64,000 nt of DNA from Streptomyces sp. TLI_171. GTDB taxonomy: Bacteria > Actinomycetota > Actinomycetes > Streptomycetales > Streptomycetaceae. Where the stretch lies: NCBI RefSeq assembly GCF_003610255.1, contig NZ_RAPS01000001.1, positions 1,240,001 to 1,304,000 on the forward strand, in the 5' to 3' direction. A model generated the notes under the pieces. The model worked only from the letters and a program-made list of their open reading frames with translations. It searched no databases and was not told the DNA's origin. Positions 35,501 to 42,747 of this stretch are shown piece by piece; positions within the stretch are counted from its first letter, which is position 1; every line of letters starts with the position of its first letter. The position numbers were made by a program, and so were the translations under genes.

Positions 35501-36920
35501 CCAGCCCGAGGGCCTCACCCAGACCCCGCAGGCCGACGCCCGCCGGCTCTTCGACGAGGCGCACGCGCTGCTCCCGCAGAGCTACCCCGCCGGCACCAAG
35601 CTCCGCCTGCAGCGCGACGCCGGGGACACCGCCTCGTTCTACGCCATCGACCTGATCGACCTGGAGCAGGTCGCCCCGCCCACCGCCAAGCCCGCCGAGT
35701 GCACCTCGATCACCGACTTCGGCGCGGTCCCGAACGACGGGCTGGACGACACCGCGGCGATCCAGGCCGCCGTGACGGCCGATCAGAACGGCACCATCTC
35801 CTGCGTGTGGATCCCGGCCGGCCAGTGGCGGCAGGAGAAGAAGATCCTCACCGACGACCCGCTCAACCGCGGCGCGTACAACCAGGTCGGCATCCGCGAC
35901 GTGACCGTCCGCGGCGCGGGCATGTGGCACTCGCAGCTGTACTCCACCGTCGAGCCGCAGAACGCCACCGGCAGCATCAACCACCCGCACGAGGGCAACT
36001 TCGGCTTCGACATCGACGACAACACGCAGATCTCCGACATCGCCATCTTCGGCTCCGGCCGGATCCGCGGCGCCTCCGACGGCTCCGAGGGCGGGGTCGC
36101 ACTGAACGGCCGGTTCGGCAGGAACACGAAGATCGACAACGTCTGGATCGAGCACTCCAACGTCGGCGTCTGGGTCGGCCGCGACTACGACAACATCCCC
36201 GACCTGTGGAACCCCGCCGACGGGCTGCAGCTCACCGGCATGCGGATCCGCGACACCTACGCCGACGGCGTCAACTTCTCCAACGGCACCCGCAACTCCA
36301 AGGTGTTCAACTCCACCTTCCGCACCACCGGCGACGACGCGATGGCCGTCTGGGCCAACAAGTACGTCAAGAACACCTCGGTCGACATCGGCCACGACAA
36401 CAGCTTCACCAACAACACCGTCCAACTCCCCTGGCGGGCCACCGGCATCGCCGTCTACGGCGGCTACGGCAACAAGATCGAGAACAACCTGGTCCACGAC
36501 ACCGCCAACTACCCCGGCATCATGCTCGCCACCGACCACGACCCGCTGCCCTTCTCCGGCCAGACCCTGATCGCCAACAACGCGATCTACCGCAGCGGCG
36601 GCGCGTTCTGGAACGAGGCCCAGCAGTTCGGCGCGCTCACCCTGTTCGCCGCCAACCTGGACATCCCCGGCGTCGTCATCCGCGACACCGAGATCCACGA
36701 CAGCACCTACGACGGCATCCAGTTCAAGACCGGCGGCGGGACCGTCCCCGACGTGAAGATCACCAACGTGACGGTCGACAAGTCCAACAACGGCGCGGGC
36801 ATCCTGGCGATGTCCGGCGCCCGCGGCAGCGCCGTCCTCACCGACGTGCACATCACCAACTCCGCGACCGGCGACATCGTCCGCCAGCCCGGCACCACTT
36901 TCACCATCAGCAACGGCTGA
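32580..36920 (+). CDS. Secreted multimodular GH87 alpha-1,3-glucanase / mycodextranase
   Basis: 1446 aa. Signal peptide (about 1-31, ending PAHA), discoidin/CBM32-like modules at about 35-170, 173-310 and 503-640 (each with NxxDGNQASYWES-like motif), two FN3 modules (about 317-405, 411-500), two CARDB adhesion modules (about 645-745, 757-850), a CBM6/35-like module starting YEAEDGSYQGELL (about 870-1030), and a right-handed beta-helix catalytic domain (about 1040-1446) beginning CTSITDFGAVPNDGLDDTAAI. The catalytic area reads YADGVNFSNGT then RTTGDDAMAVW: three Asp at relative positions 0, +23 and +24, the same spacing as the catalytic Asp trio known in Paenibacillus GH87. Expected to cut alpha-1,3-linked glucan (fungal wall, mutan, nigeran). 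ATG at 32580 after AGAGGGAAG. Confidence 0.88.
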   Translation: MRSKRLLPRLTATSVTVGMLLFAGPLLPAHAAGGPNLAAGKPVTASSANGQYTAGNINDGNQASYWESSNNALPQWVQVDLGGTATIDQVALKLPTGWGSRNETLTVLGSTDGSTFATLAASAGYAFDPATGNTVRIGFPAAAARWVRVQVSANSAWPAAQFSEFEVYGASAASANLLAGRTFTAGGTSQNYGPGNVGDGNQASYWESANNAFPQWIQGDLGSAVPVNKLVLKLPAGWEQRSQTLKVQGSTDGTTFTDLLAAAAYSFDPAAGNLVTVSLPTATTRWVRLLFTANSAWPAAQLSEFEAYGPAGGDTQAPTAPPNLTYSQPEPGRIRLAWGAATDNTGVTGYEVYANGQLAASVGGDVLTWTDTRPASETVTYTVRAKDAAGNRSNPSAPVTRTGEDPGDTVKPTAPGRLALTEPTAGQIALSWDAATDNVGVTGYQVYADGQLKASTAGTVRTWTDSQPASATVTYTVRAKDAAGNLSDPSNAVTRTGDPGAPGSNLAAGKPVEASGQAWTFAPANANDGSTATYWEGNSGAFPNTLTVKLGADADLQRVVVRLNPDPAWGARTQNIQVLGRADGATGFSSLKAAADYRFDPASGANTVSIPVTDRVADLQLKFASNTGAPGGQVAELEVIGTPAPNPDLTVTDVSWSPASPNETTALTLRATVKNIGTLPSPADSVDFLLGGALADSVAVPALAGGESVTVSKGIGTRPQGSYLPSARVDADNSVHERNEDNNLLAASSAITVSQAPGPDLQVLDVTPNPASPAAGAATSFSVQLRNRGIDPAPAGVTRLTVGAATLNTATPAIPAGATVTLPVTGSWTAVAGGATVTVTADATNTAQETNENNNTLAKPIVVGRGAAAPYTSYEAEDGSYQGELLQADALRTFGHTDFAAESSGRKSVKLTGTGQYVEITSTVPTNSIVVRNSIPDASGGGGIDATLSLYANGQFVQKLTLSSKHSWLYGNTDQPEGLTQTPQADARRLFDEAHALLPQSYPAGTKLRLQRDAGDTASFYAIDLIDLEQVAPPTAKPAECTSITDFGAVPNDGLDDTAAIQAAVTADQNGTISCVWIPAGQWRQEKKILTDDPLNRGAYNQVGIRDVTVRGAGMWHSQLYSTVEPQNATGSINHPHEGNFGFDIDDNTQISDIAIFGSGRIRGASDGSEGGVALNGRFGRNTKIDNVWIEHSNVGVWVGRDYDNIPDLWNPADGLQLTGMRIRDTYADGVNFSNGTRNSKVFNSTFRTTGDDAMAVWANKYVKNTSVDIGHDNSFTNNTVQLPWRATGIAVYGGYGNKIENNLVHDTANYPGIMLATDHDPLPFSGQTLIANNAIYRSGGAFWNEAQQFGALTLFAANLDIPGVVIRDTEIHDSTYDGIQFKTGGGTVPDVKITNVTVDKSNNGAGILAMSGARGSAVLTDVHITNSATGDIVRQPGTTFTISNG

Positions 36921-36943
36921 CGGACCGCCGCCCCGGCACACCC

Positions 36944-36987
36944 CGGTCCCGGCCGCTCGGAGCTTCCCCCTCCGAACGGCCGGGGCC
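36944..36987 (+). terminator. Long hairpin after the GH87 gene
   Basis: CGGTCCCGGCCGCTCGGAG pairs with CTCCGAACGGCCGGGGCCG (an 18-19-bp stem with two irregular pairs, 7-base loop), 24 bases after the stop. Confidence 0.7.
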
Positions 36988-37038
36988 GCAGCCGTTCACC
37001 GCGTGCCCGCGGCGGCGGCAGGGTGCTAGAAATCCCTG

Positions 37039-37635
37039 GTGGACGATCGACCCGAGCCCCCGACCCGGCGCGTCTTCGTGGCGCTGGCCCCGCCCGACGA
37101 CGCCAAGGACGAGCTGGCCCGTGCCCTGCGGCCGGCCAGTGCCCGGTACCCGCGGCTGCGCTGGAACCGGATCGAGGACTGGCACATCACACTGGCCTTC
37201 CTCGGCGAACTGCCCACCACCGCGGTGCCGTTGCTGCAGTCCGCGCTCGCCGGCACGGCCGGAGCCCGCCCCGCCCTGGAACTCGCCCTGCGCGGCGGCG
37301 GCCACTTCGACCACCGGCTGCTCTGGAGCGGCGTCGCCGGAGACCTCGACGGCCTGCACCGGCTCGCCGACGACGTGCGCGAGGTGGTCAGGTCCTGCGG
37401 CATCGGGTTCCGGGACCGCCCGCTGTACCCCCACCTCACGCTGGCCCGGGCCCGCCGCGACGACCTGGTCAGCGTGCCGGGCGGTGCCGCCGACCTCGCC
37501 GCGTTCGCGGGCCGACCGTGGCCGACCGCACGCCTCCACCTGGTCGGCAGCAACATCGGCCGCGGCCCGGGCCCGATCCACTACCGCGACGTCGAGTCCT
37601 GGCCGTTCGGCCCGGCCGCCCCCGCCCACCGGTAG
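37039..37635 (+). CDS. thpR: RNA 2',3'-cyclic phosphodiesterase
   Basis: 198-aa 2H-phosphoesterase (LigT/ThpR). The two HxTx motifs are WHITLAFLG (about 50) and YPHLTLARA (about 132), as needed for catalysis on RNA with 2',3'-cyclic phosphate ends. N-terminal RRVFVALAPPDDAKDEL is typical. GTG start without a ribosome site; TAGAAA at 37027-37032 ends six bases before it, so the transcript is probably leaderless. Confidence 0.9.
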   Translation: MDDRPEPPTRRVFVALAPPDDAKDELARALRPASARYPRLRWNRIEDWHITLAFLGELPTTAVPLLQSALAGTAGARPALELALRGGGHFDHRLLWSGVAGDLDGLHRLADDVREVVRSCGIGFRDRPLYPHLTLARARRDDLVSVPGGAADLAAFAGRPWPTARLHLVGSNIGRGPGPIHYRDVESWPFGPAAPAHR

Positions 37636-37645
37636 CGGCCGCCGC

Positions 37646-38131
37646 TCAGCACGCGCAGGAGATCCCCGACCGCGGCGCGGTCAGGTCGTCGACGGGACGC
37701 TGCTCGACCCCGGCGGCGGTGTCGTACGCGAACCCCTCCCGCACCCAGTACTCGAAGCCGCCCAGCATCTCCTTCACCGGGTACCCGAGCCGAGCGAACG
37801 CCAGCGCCGCCCGGGTGGCGCCGTTGCAGCCCGGCCCCCAGCAGTAGGTGACCACGGTCTGCCCCGGGGCGATCGACTCCGGTGCCAGCTCGGCGATCCG
37901 CGCGGTCGGCAGGTGCACCGACCCGGGGATCCGCCCCTGGTCCCAGGCGGCCTTGCTGCGGGTGTCCACCACCACGATCCCGGGCGCACCGGACGTCAGA
38001 TCGGCGTGGACGTCCGACACGTCCGCCTCGAAGGCGAGCCGGGCGGCGTAGTGCGCGGCAGCGACGGCCGGCGCGGCGGCGGGAACGCTCAGCACGGCAC
38101 TGGCGATCTCGACGGAAGCGACAACAGACAT
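37646..38131 (-). CDS. Rhodanese-like sulfurtransferase
   Basis: 161-aa single-domain rhodanese. Visible: IVVVDTRSKAAWDQGRIPGSVHLP (about 50-73) and the active loop VVTYCWGPGCNGATRAALAFARLGYP, in outline, with the catalytic Cys at about 96, followed by MLGGFEYW. The C-terminus ends ISCAC, two extra cysteines that could take part in sulfur relay. Sulfur donor and acceptor unknown. ATG at 38131 after GGGGGA. Confidence 0.85.
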   Translation of the reverse strand: MSVVASVEIASAVLSVPAAAPAVAAAHYAARLAFEADVSDVHADLTSGAPGIVVVDTRSKAAWDQGRIPGSVHLPTARIAELAPESIAPGQTVVTYCWGPGCNGATRAALAFARLGYPVKEMLGGFEYWVREGFAYDTAAGVEQRPVDDLTAPRSGISCAC

Positions 38132-38290
38132 GGGAGATCCCCCTCGTGGCGACAACGGACTGTCCGGCGGGCTCGTCCCGACTGCCCCGACCGGCCTCGA
38201 CCCCGCCATTCTCCGCGCCCCGCCCGCACGCCCACGAGTGGCGTGACCGCCTACGACCGCCAAGATCCCGCCACCGCCACGCGACGTCGG

Positions 38291-38323
38291 GACCCCGCCC
38301 GGAGGCGCCGGCCGGGCGGGGTC
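38291..38323 (-). terminator. Perfect 12-bp-stem hairpin after the xylanase gene
   Basis: GACCCCGCCCGG and its exact complement with a 9-base loop, 88 bases past the xylanase stop and upstream of the rhodanese start. Confidence 0.65.
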
Positions 38324-38411
38324 TCGGTTCAGGGGGTCGGGGACGGCACGGCGGCCCCGCGGGCCGGTGCGTGCACACCTGGCCCGGGGGCCGCCGTGGG
38401 TCGGCGGGGTG

Positions 38412-39401
38412 TCAGCTCGGGCTGCAGGTGACGGTCGGCCAGGTGGTGCTGCCGTTCTTCATGATGGTCATGCCCCAGTTGTTGCCCGCGCCGTTGGGGG
38501 TGGCGACGAGCGTCTGGGCGTCGGGGTAGCTGGCGTTGACGTTCCAGGTGGCGCCGACCTTCTCCGGGGAGGGGACCTTGACGGTGACCTTCCAGGTGCT
38601 GGAGCCGCTGACCGCGACGTTCAGGTTGTAGCGGTCGCTCCACGAGTCGCCGGCGGACAGCGTCGCGGTGCAGCTCCCGCCGGTGCCGCCGCCACCAGTG
38701 CCGCCACCGCCGGTGGAGCCCAGGGTCAGGTTGGAGCTGCCGCTGCTCTGGTAGCCCTCGGTGGCCAGGATCTCGTAGTTCATGCTGCCGAGGTTCATGC
38801 CGTACCGGGCCCACGCGTCGAAGTGGTTGGCGACGGTGATGGTGCCGCCGGTCCGCTTGGACTGGCGGACGCTCCAGTACTGGTTGAAGGTCTTGTTGCC
38901 CTCGATGGACGGGGCGTTGTAGCGGGTCGTCTCGTAGATGTCGTACGTCCCGCCGTCACTGGTGACGGTGCCCTTGTACGTGCCGGTGGGCTTGTAGGAC
39001 CCGTAGTTCTCGACCACGTAGTACTCGACCAGCGGGTTGGTGCTCCAGCCGTACAGCGACAGGTAGGCGTTGCCGTTGGTGCTCCAGCTGCCCGAGTACG
39101 TCACCGGGTTCCGCGAGCCGGTGCTCCAGCCCTTGCCGGCCACGAAGTTGCCCGCGTTGGTCCACGAGGTGCTGTAGTTGCCGCCGCCGTTGAGCGACAT
39201 GGAGGCCGCGCCCGAGCCTTCGGTCCAGAACGAGTAGAAGTACCCGCCGTCACTGCCGGTCTGGTTCGAGGTGATGGTCGCGGCATCGGCGGTGCCGGGC
39301 AGGAGCAGCACGGCGGCGAGCGCCACGAGGACCAGGCGCGCCTTGCTGACGATCCGCCAGAGGCGGCTGCTGCTGCGGCTCTTGGGGTGGGGTGAGTTCA
39401 C
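38412..39401 (-). CDS. Secreted GH11 endo-1,4-beta-xylanase with CBM2-type module
   Basis: 329 aa. Signal peptide about 1-40 (basic start, [18 protein letters not shown]). GH11 jelly roll about 41-228: [11 protein letters not shown], then [13 protein letters not shown] with the nucleophile Glu, [14 protein letters not shown] and [13 protein letters not shown] with the acid/base Glu. A Gly/Thr linker leads to an 85-residue CBM2-like xylan/cellulose-binding module (about 243-329) bounded by Cys at both ends. Cuts xylan outside the cell. GTG at 39401 was chosen because it gives a normal signal peptide; a longer reading adds 31 residues of low-complexity sequence. Strong promoter and CGAAA-type sites lie upstream. 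Confidence 0.94.
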   Translation of the reverse strand: MNSPHPKSRSSSRLWRIVSKARLVLVALAAVLLLPGTADAATITSNQTGSDGGYFYSFWTEGSGAASMSLNGGGNYSTSWTNAGNFVAGKGWSTGSRNPVTYSGSWSTNGNAYLSLYGWSTNPLVEYYVVENYGSYKPTGTYKGTVTSDGGTYDIYETTRYNAPSIEGNKTFNQYWSVRQSKRTGGTITVANHFDAWARYGMNLGSMNYEILATEGYQSSGSSNLTLGSTGGGGTGGGGTGGSCTATLSAGDSWSDRYNLNVAVSGSSTWKVTVKVPSPEKVGATWNVNASYPDAQTLVATPNGAGNNWGMTIMKNGSTTWPTVTCSPS

Positions 39402-39478
39402 GAGGGTGATCCGTCCTGCTGATGGGTGGGGTGTGTGGGGGTGAGGTGCACGGCCGTTCCGACGTGTCGACGGCGCCA

Positions 39479-39507
39479 GTGTTGGCCCGCTCACGACAGG
39501 CTGTCAA
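39479..39507 (-). promoter_or_regulatory. Predicted xylanase promoter
   Basis: Reading leftwards, TTGACA (39507-39502), 17 bases, CAACAC (39484-39479), giving a leader of roughly 70 bases. CGAAA-type elements abut it upstream. Confidence 0.6.
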
Positions 39508-39509
39508 CG

Positions 39510-39537
39510 CTTTCGACACGACTACTGAAAGTTTCGA
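39510..39537. promoter_or_regulatory. CGAAA-type xylanase regulatory element
   Basis: CTTTCG (39510-39515) and the dyad TGAAAGTTTCGA (39526-39537) sit directly upstream of the xylanase -35. GAAA/TTTC palindromes of this kind are described upstream of xylanase genes in streptomycetes as regulator-binding sites. A third copy, CGAAACTTTTCG, is at 39667-39678. Confidence 0.6.
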
Positions 39538-39666
39538 CTTCAACGGAATGGAATATGCGCTGGCCAGCAGCCAGTTGACGGCCAGAAAGCCACAACGACG
39601 ATCACTGCCGCGCCAGTTGGCCGCATCAACACCAGCCGAAGGGGCCGCAAGCAAACAAAGCCACTC

Positions 39667-39678
39667 CGAAACTTTTCG
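39667..39678. promoter_or_regulatory. CGAAA-type dyad before the pectate lyase gene
   Basis: CGAAACTTTTCG, an almost exact dyad of the same type as that at the xylanase promoter, lies 42 bases before the putative -35 of the divergent pectate lyase gene, suggesting joint control. Confidence 0.55.
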
Positions 39679-39720
39679 AACGATATTCACATCCATGAAC
39701 AGCAGTCACGTACGCGTCTA

Positions 39721-39749
39721 TTGACGCGCGCACAACAGGCCTTTATCCG
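39721..39749 (+). promoter_or_regulatory. Candidate pectate lyase promoter
   Basis: TTGACG, 17 bases, TATCCG, about 64 bases before the ATG at 39813. Confidence 0.45.
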
Positions 39750-39812
39750 TGAAACGGCGCCGTGCCTGCACCACGTTCACATCCTTGACCCCACCCATCT
39801 GGAGACGAACGC

Positions 39813-41387
39813 ATGCGCACCAGAGCTGCCCTCGCATCCGCGACCCTGCTGGCCGGCACGCTGGCCGTGCTGTCCAGCGGACCGGCCCAGGCCGCGTCCA
39901 CCCGCTACGAGGCCGAGAGCTCCCCGGCGGTCTGCACCGGCACCGTCGACTCCGACTGGACCGGTTTCTCCGGCGCCGGCTTCTGCAACGGCACCAACGC
40001 GGCCGGCGCGTACGCCGAGTTCACCGTGACCGCGGCCGCGGCCGGCGCCGCGACCCTGCAGGTCCGGTTCGCCAACGGCACCACCGCCGCCCGGCCCGCC
40101 GACCTCACCGTCAACGGCTCCGCCGCGGGCTCGGTGTCCTTCGAGAGCACCGGCGCCTGGACCGGCTGGACCACCAAGACCCTGACCGTGCAGGTCCGTT
40201 CGGGCAGCAACACGATCCGGCTCAACCCCACCACCTCCGCCGGCCTGCCCAACCTGGACTACCTGGCCGCGGACGTCAGCGCCACCGACCCGCCCACCGC
40301 GAACGCCCTCTACGTCGCCCCCGGCGGCACCGACGGCGCGGCCGGCACCCAGTCCGCCCCCACCACCCTCGCCTCGGCGATCGCCCGGGTCACCCCCGGC
40401 GGCACCATCTACCTGCGCGGCGGCACCTACTCCTACGCGCAGACCGTCACCGTCCCGGTCGGCAGCAACGGCACCGCGTCCGCCCGCACCACGCTCTCCG
40501 CGTACCCGGGCGAGACCCCGGTGCTCGACTTCTCCGCCATGGCCGAGGACCCCGCCAACCGCGGACTGGTCGTCAACGGCAACTACTGGCGGGTGTACGG
40601 CATCACGGTGCAGCGCGCCGGCGACAACGGCATCTACGTCGGCGGCAGCCACAACGTCATCGAACGGACCGTCACCCGCTACAACCGGGACTCCGGCCTG
40701 CAGCTCGGCCGGATCTCCTCCAGCACGCCGAGCTCCCAGTGGCCGGCCGACAACCTGATCCTGAGCGCCGAGTCGCACGACAACGCCGACGCCGGCGGCG
40801 AGAACGCGGACGGCTTCGCCGCGAAGCTCACCGTCGGCTCCGGCAACGTCTTCCGGTACGCCGTCTCGCACCACAACATCGACGACGGCTGGGACCTGTA
40901 CACCAAGACCGACACCGGCCCGATCGGCCCGGTCACCGTCGAGGACTCGCTGTCGTACAGCAACGGCACCCTCTCCAACGGCACCGTCAACGCCAACGGC
41001 GACCGCAACGGCTACAAGCTCGGCGGCGAGGACATCGCGGTCGACCACACCGTCCGCCGCAGCATCGCGTACCACAACGGCCACCACGGCTTCACCTGGA
41101 ACAGCAACCCGGGCACGATGGCGGTCTCCACCAACCTGAGCATCGACAACACCGAGCGCAACTACTCGTGGGACGGCGGCACTTCGGTGTTCCGCGGCAA
41201 CACCTCCTGCCGCTTCGCGGTCAGCGGCTCCAACGACAGGACCCTCGGCGACGCCGACGCCACCAACCAGTTCTGGACCGGCGCCAACGGCTCCCGCTGC
41301 GCCCCCTACGCGGGGGCCCTCAGCTGGTCGTTCGCCTCCGACGGGCGCCTCGTCGTCGCCATCGGCGGCAGGACCGTCACCCTGTAG
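39813..41387 (+). CDS. Secreted PL9 pectate lyase with N-terminal CBM35-like module
   Basis: 524 aa. Signal peptide about 1-28 (ending PAQA). A CBM35/CBM6-like module (about 30-158) starts RYEAESSPAVCTGTV and ends NLDYLAADV. The beta-helix catalytic domain (about 165-524) has LYVAPGGTDGAAGTQSAPTTL, IYLRGGTYSY and the diagnostic PL9 segment GGENADGFAAKLTVGSGNVF followed by HHNIDDGWDLYTKTD: the Asp/Lys cluster binds calcium and provides the catalytic Lys, as in Dickeya PelL. Cleaves polygalacturonate by elimination. Divergent from the xylanase with shared regulatory dyads; ends just before a bidirectional hairpin. Confidence 0.92.
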   Translation: MRTRAALASATLLAGTLAVLSSGPAQAASTRYEAESSPAVCTGTVDSDWTGFSGAGFCNGTNAAGAYAEFTVTAAAAGAATLQVRFANGTTAARPADLTVNGSAAGSVSFESTGAWTGWTTKTLTVQVRSGSNTIRLNPTTSAGLPNLDYLAADVSATDPPTANALYVAPGGTDGAAGTQSAPTTLASAIARVTPGGTIYLRGGTYSYAQTVTVPVGSNGTASARTTLSAYPGETPVLDFSAMAEDPANRGLVVNGNYWRVYGITVQRAGDNGIYVGGSHNVIERTVTRYNRDSGLQLGRISSSTPSSQWPADNLILSAESHDNADAGGENADGFAAKLTVGSGNVFRYAVSHHNIDDGWDLYTKTDTGPIGPVTVEDSLSYSNGTLSNGTVNANGDRNGYKLGGEDIAVDHTVRRSIAYHNGHHGFTWNSNPGTMAVSTNLSIDNTERNYSWDGGTSVFRGNTSCRFAVSGSNDRTLGDADATNQFWTGANGSRCAPYAGALSWSFASDGRLVVAIGGRTVTL

Positions 41388-41392
41388 GCCCC

Positions 41393-41433
41393 GCCGGGTC
41401 GGCCCGCCCGCCGGGCGGGCGGGCCGACCCGGC
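41393..41433. terminator. Perfect 18-bp-stem bidirectional terminator
   Basis: GCCGGGTCGGCCCGCCCG and its exact complement enclose a 5-base loop, filling the gap between the pectate lyase gene and the last gene of the large minus-strand operon. It should end both transcripts. Confidence 0.85.
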
Positions 41434-41434
41434 G

Positions 41435-42196
41435 TCAGGTTCCGGCGACCAGGCGGGCCATCGCGAGCAGGCCGACGGCGGCGATGGTCCAGCGCAGGCC
41501 GGCGGGCGGGAGGCGGCGGCCGTAGCGGGCGCCGAGCAGGCCGCCGAGGGTGGAGCCGGCCGCGACGACCGCGGCGACCGTCCAGTCGACGGAGGTGACG
41601 CAGACGAAGACCAGGGCGGCGACCAGGTTCACGGTCAGGGCGAGGGCGTTCTTGACGGCGTTCAGGCGTTGCAGGTGATCGGTGGTGAGGGCGCCGAGCA
41701 GGCCGATCAGCAGGACGCCCTGGGCGGCGCCGAAGTAGCCGCCGTAGACGCCGGTGGCGAAGACGCCCCACCAGAGCCGGCCGGTCCGCGGCGGCCGGGC
41801 GGCGGGGCCGTCGGCACGGCGACGGGAGAGCACCGGCTGCAGCAGGACCAGCAGGCAGGCCGCACCGATCAGCACCGGGACCACCGCGCGGAACCAGGCC
41901 GCGGGGAGGACGAGCAGCAGCAGGCTGCCCATCAGGGCGCCGGCGCCGGCCGCGGCCGCCAGGCGGCGCAGCAGCGGGCCCTGGCCGGCGAGCTCCCGCC
42001 GGTACCCGTACACCGCGCTGCCCATGCCGGGGACCAGCCCGACGTTGTTGGACACGGTGGCGAGGATCGGCGGGTAGCCCATCGCGACCAGGGCCGGGAA
42101 GGTGATCAGCGACCCGGAGCCGACCACCGCGTTGACGGTGCCCGCTCCCGTCGCGGCGGCGGCCAGCAGGCCCGCGTCCCATCCGTGCAGGGTCAC
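41435..42196 (-). CDS. TauE/SafE-family permease
   Basis: 253-aa membrane protein with about eight helices. Family marks: GAGTVNAVVGSGSLITFPALVAMG (N-terminal repeat) and GVYGGYFGAAQGVLLIGLLG (second repeat), NAVKNALALTVN. Relatives export sulfite, sulfoacetate or other organic anions. GTG start overlaps the flavin reductase stop (GTGA), so it is translationally coupled to, and last in, the biosynthetic operon; it might move the product or an acid intermediate, or be a passenger. Confidence 0.85.
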   Translation of the reverse strand: MTLHGWDAGLLAAAATGAGTVNAVVGSGSLITFPALVAMGYPPILATVSNNVGLVPGMGSAVYGYRRELAGQGPLLRRLAAAAGAGALMGSLLLLVLPAAWFRAVVPVLIGAACLLVLLQPVLSRRRADGPAARPPRTGRLWWGVFATGVYGGYFGAAQGVLLIGLLGALTTDHLQRLNAVKNALALTVNLVAALVFVCVTSVDWTVAAVVAAGSTLGGLLGARYGRRLPPAGLRWTIAAVGLLAMARLVAGT

Positions 42197-42747
42197 TTCG
42201 GCGACCCCGGGGCGGACGCCGGGTCCGGTTCGGCGCCGAGGCGGCTGCGGCTGAACAGCAGGGCGGGCTCCTCGGAGAGCGGGCCGAACGCCCGGACGGC
42301 GCCGACCAGGATGGTGTGGTCGCCGGCCGGGTGGACGGCGTCGATCGCGCAGTCGAAGTACGCGATGCCGTCGGTGAGGACCGGCGACCCGGTGACGGGG
42401 GCCGGCGTGTGCGCGAGGCCGTCGAACAGCGAGCCGTCCCGGGCCCGGGCCCGGTCCGCGAACGCCCGGGCGGTGGGTTCCTGACGGGCGCTCAGCACGG
42501 TCACCGCGAACCCGCCGCCGGCCAGCAGCCGACGGGTCGTCAGGGAGTCGTTGCCGAGCACCGCCAGGACCAGCAGCGGGTCGAGCGAGACGGTGCTGAA
42601 GGCGTTCACCGTCATGCCGTGCGCCTGCCCGTCCCGCACGCAGCTGAGCACCGTCACGCCGGTGGGGAAGCGGCCGGCGGAGCGCCGGAACTCCGTGGCG
42701 GGGAGTTCCGGCAGTCGCACCCGGTCCGCGCTCCCGGCCCGGGTCAC
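42193..42747 (-). CDS. Flavin reductase (NAD(P)H:FMN), partner of the luciferase-like monooxygenase
   Basis: 184-aa split-barrel flavin reductase of the HpaC/ActVB type: RRSAGRFPTGVTVLSCVRDGQAHGMTVNAFSTVSLDPLLVLAV, in outline (the PTGV and MTVNAF-SVSLDP patterns bind FMN), and DHTILVGAVRAF near residue 150. It supplies reduced FMN to the adjacent luciferase-like monooxygenase, whose stop overlaps its GTG start. An equivalent pair, BtrO and BtrV, exists in butirosin synthesis. Confidence 0.9.
   Translation of the reverse strand: MTRAGSADRVRLPELPATEFRRSAGRFPTGVTVLSCVRDGQAHGMTVNAFSTVSLDPLLVLAVLGNDSLTTRRLLAGGGFAVTVLSARQEPTARAFADRARARDGSLFDGLAHTPAPVTGSPVLTDGIAYFDCAIDAVHPAGDHTILVGAVRAFGPLSEEPALLFSRSRLGAEPDPASAPGSPK

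Noticed and set aside
32804..38431. 1875-aa plus-strand open frame across GH87, thpR and the rhodanese gene
   Set aside because: Out-of-frame shadow: Arg/Gly/Pro/His-rich low complexity, spans genes on both strands.
39777..42182. 801-aa minus-strand frame opposite the pectate lyase
   Set aside because: Shadow; crosses the perfect terminator hairpin and has no domain.
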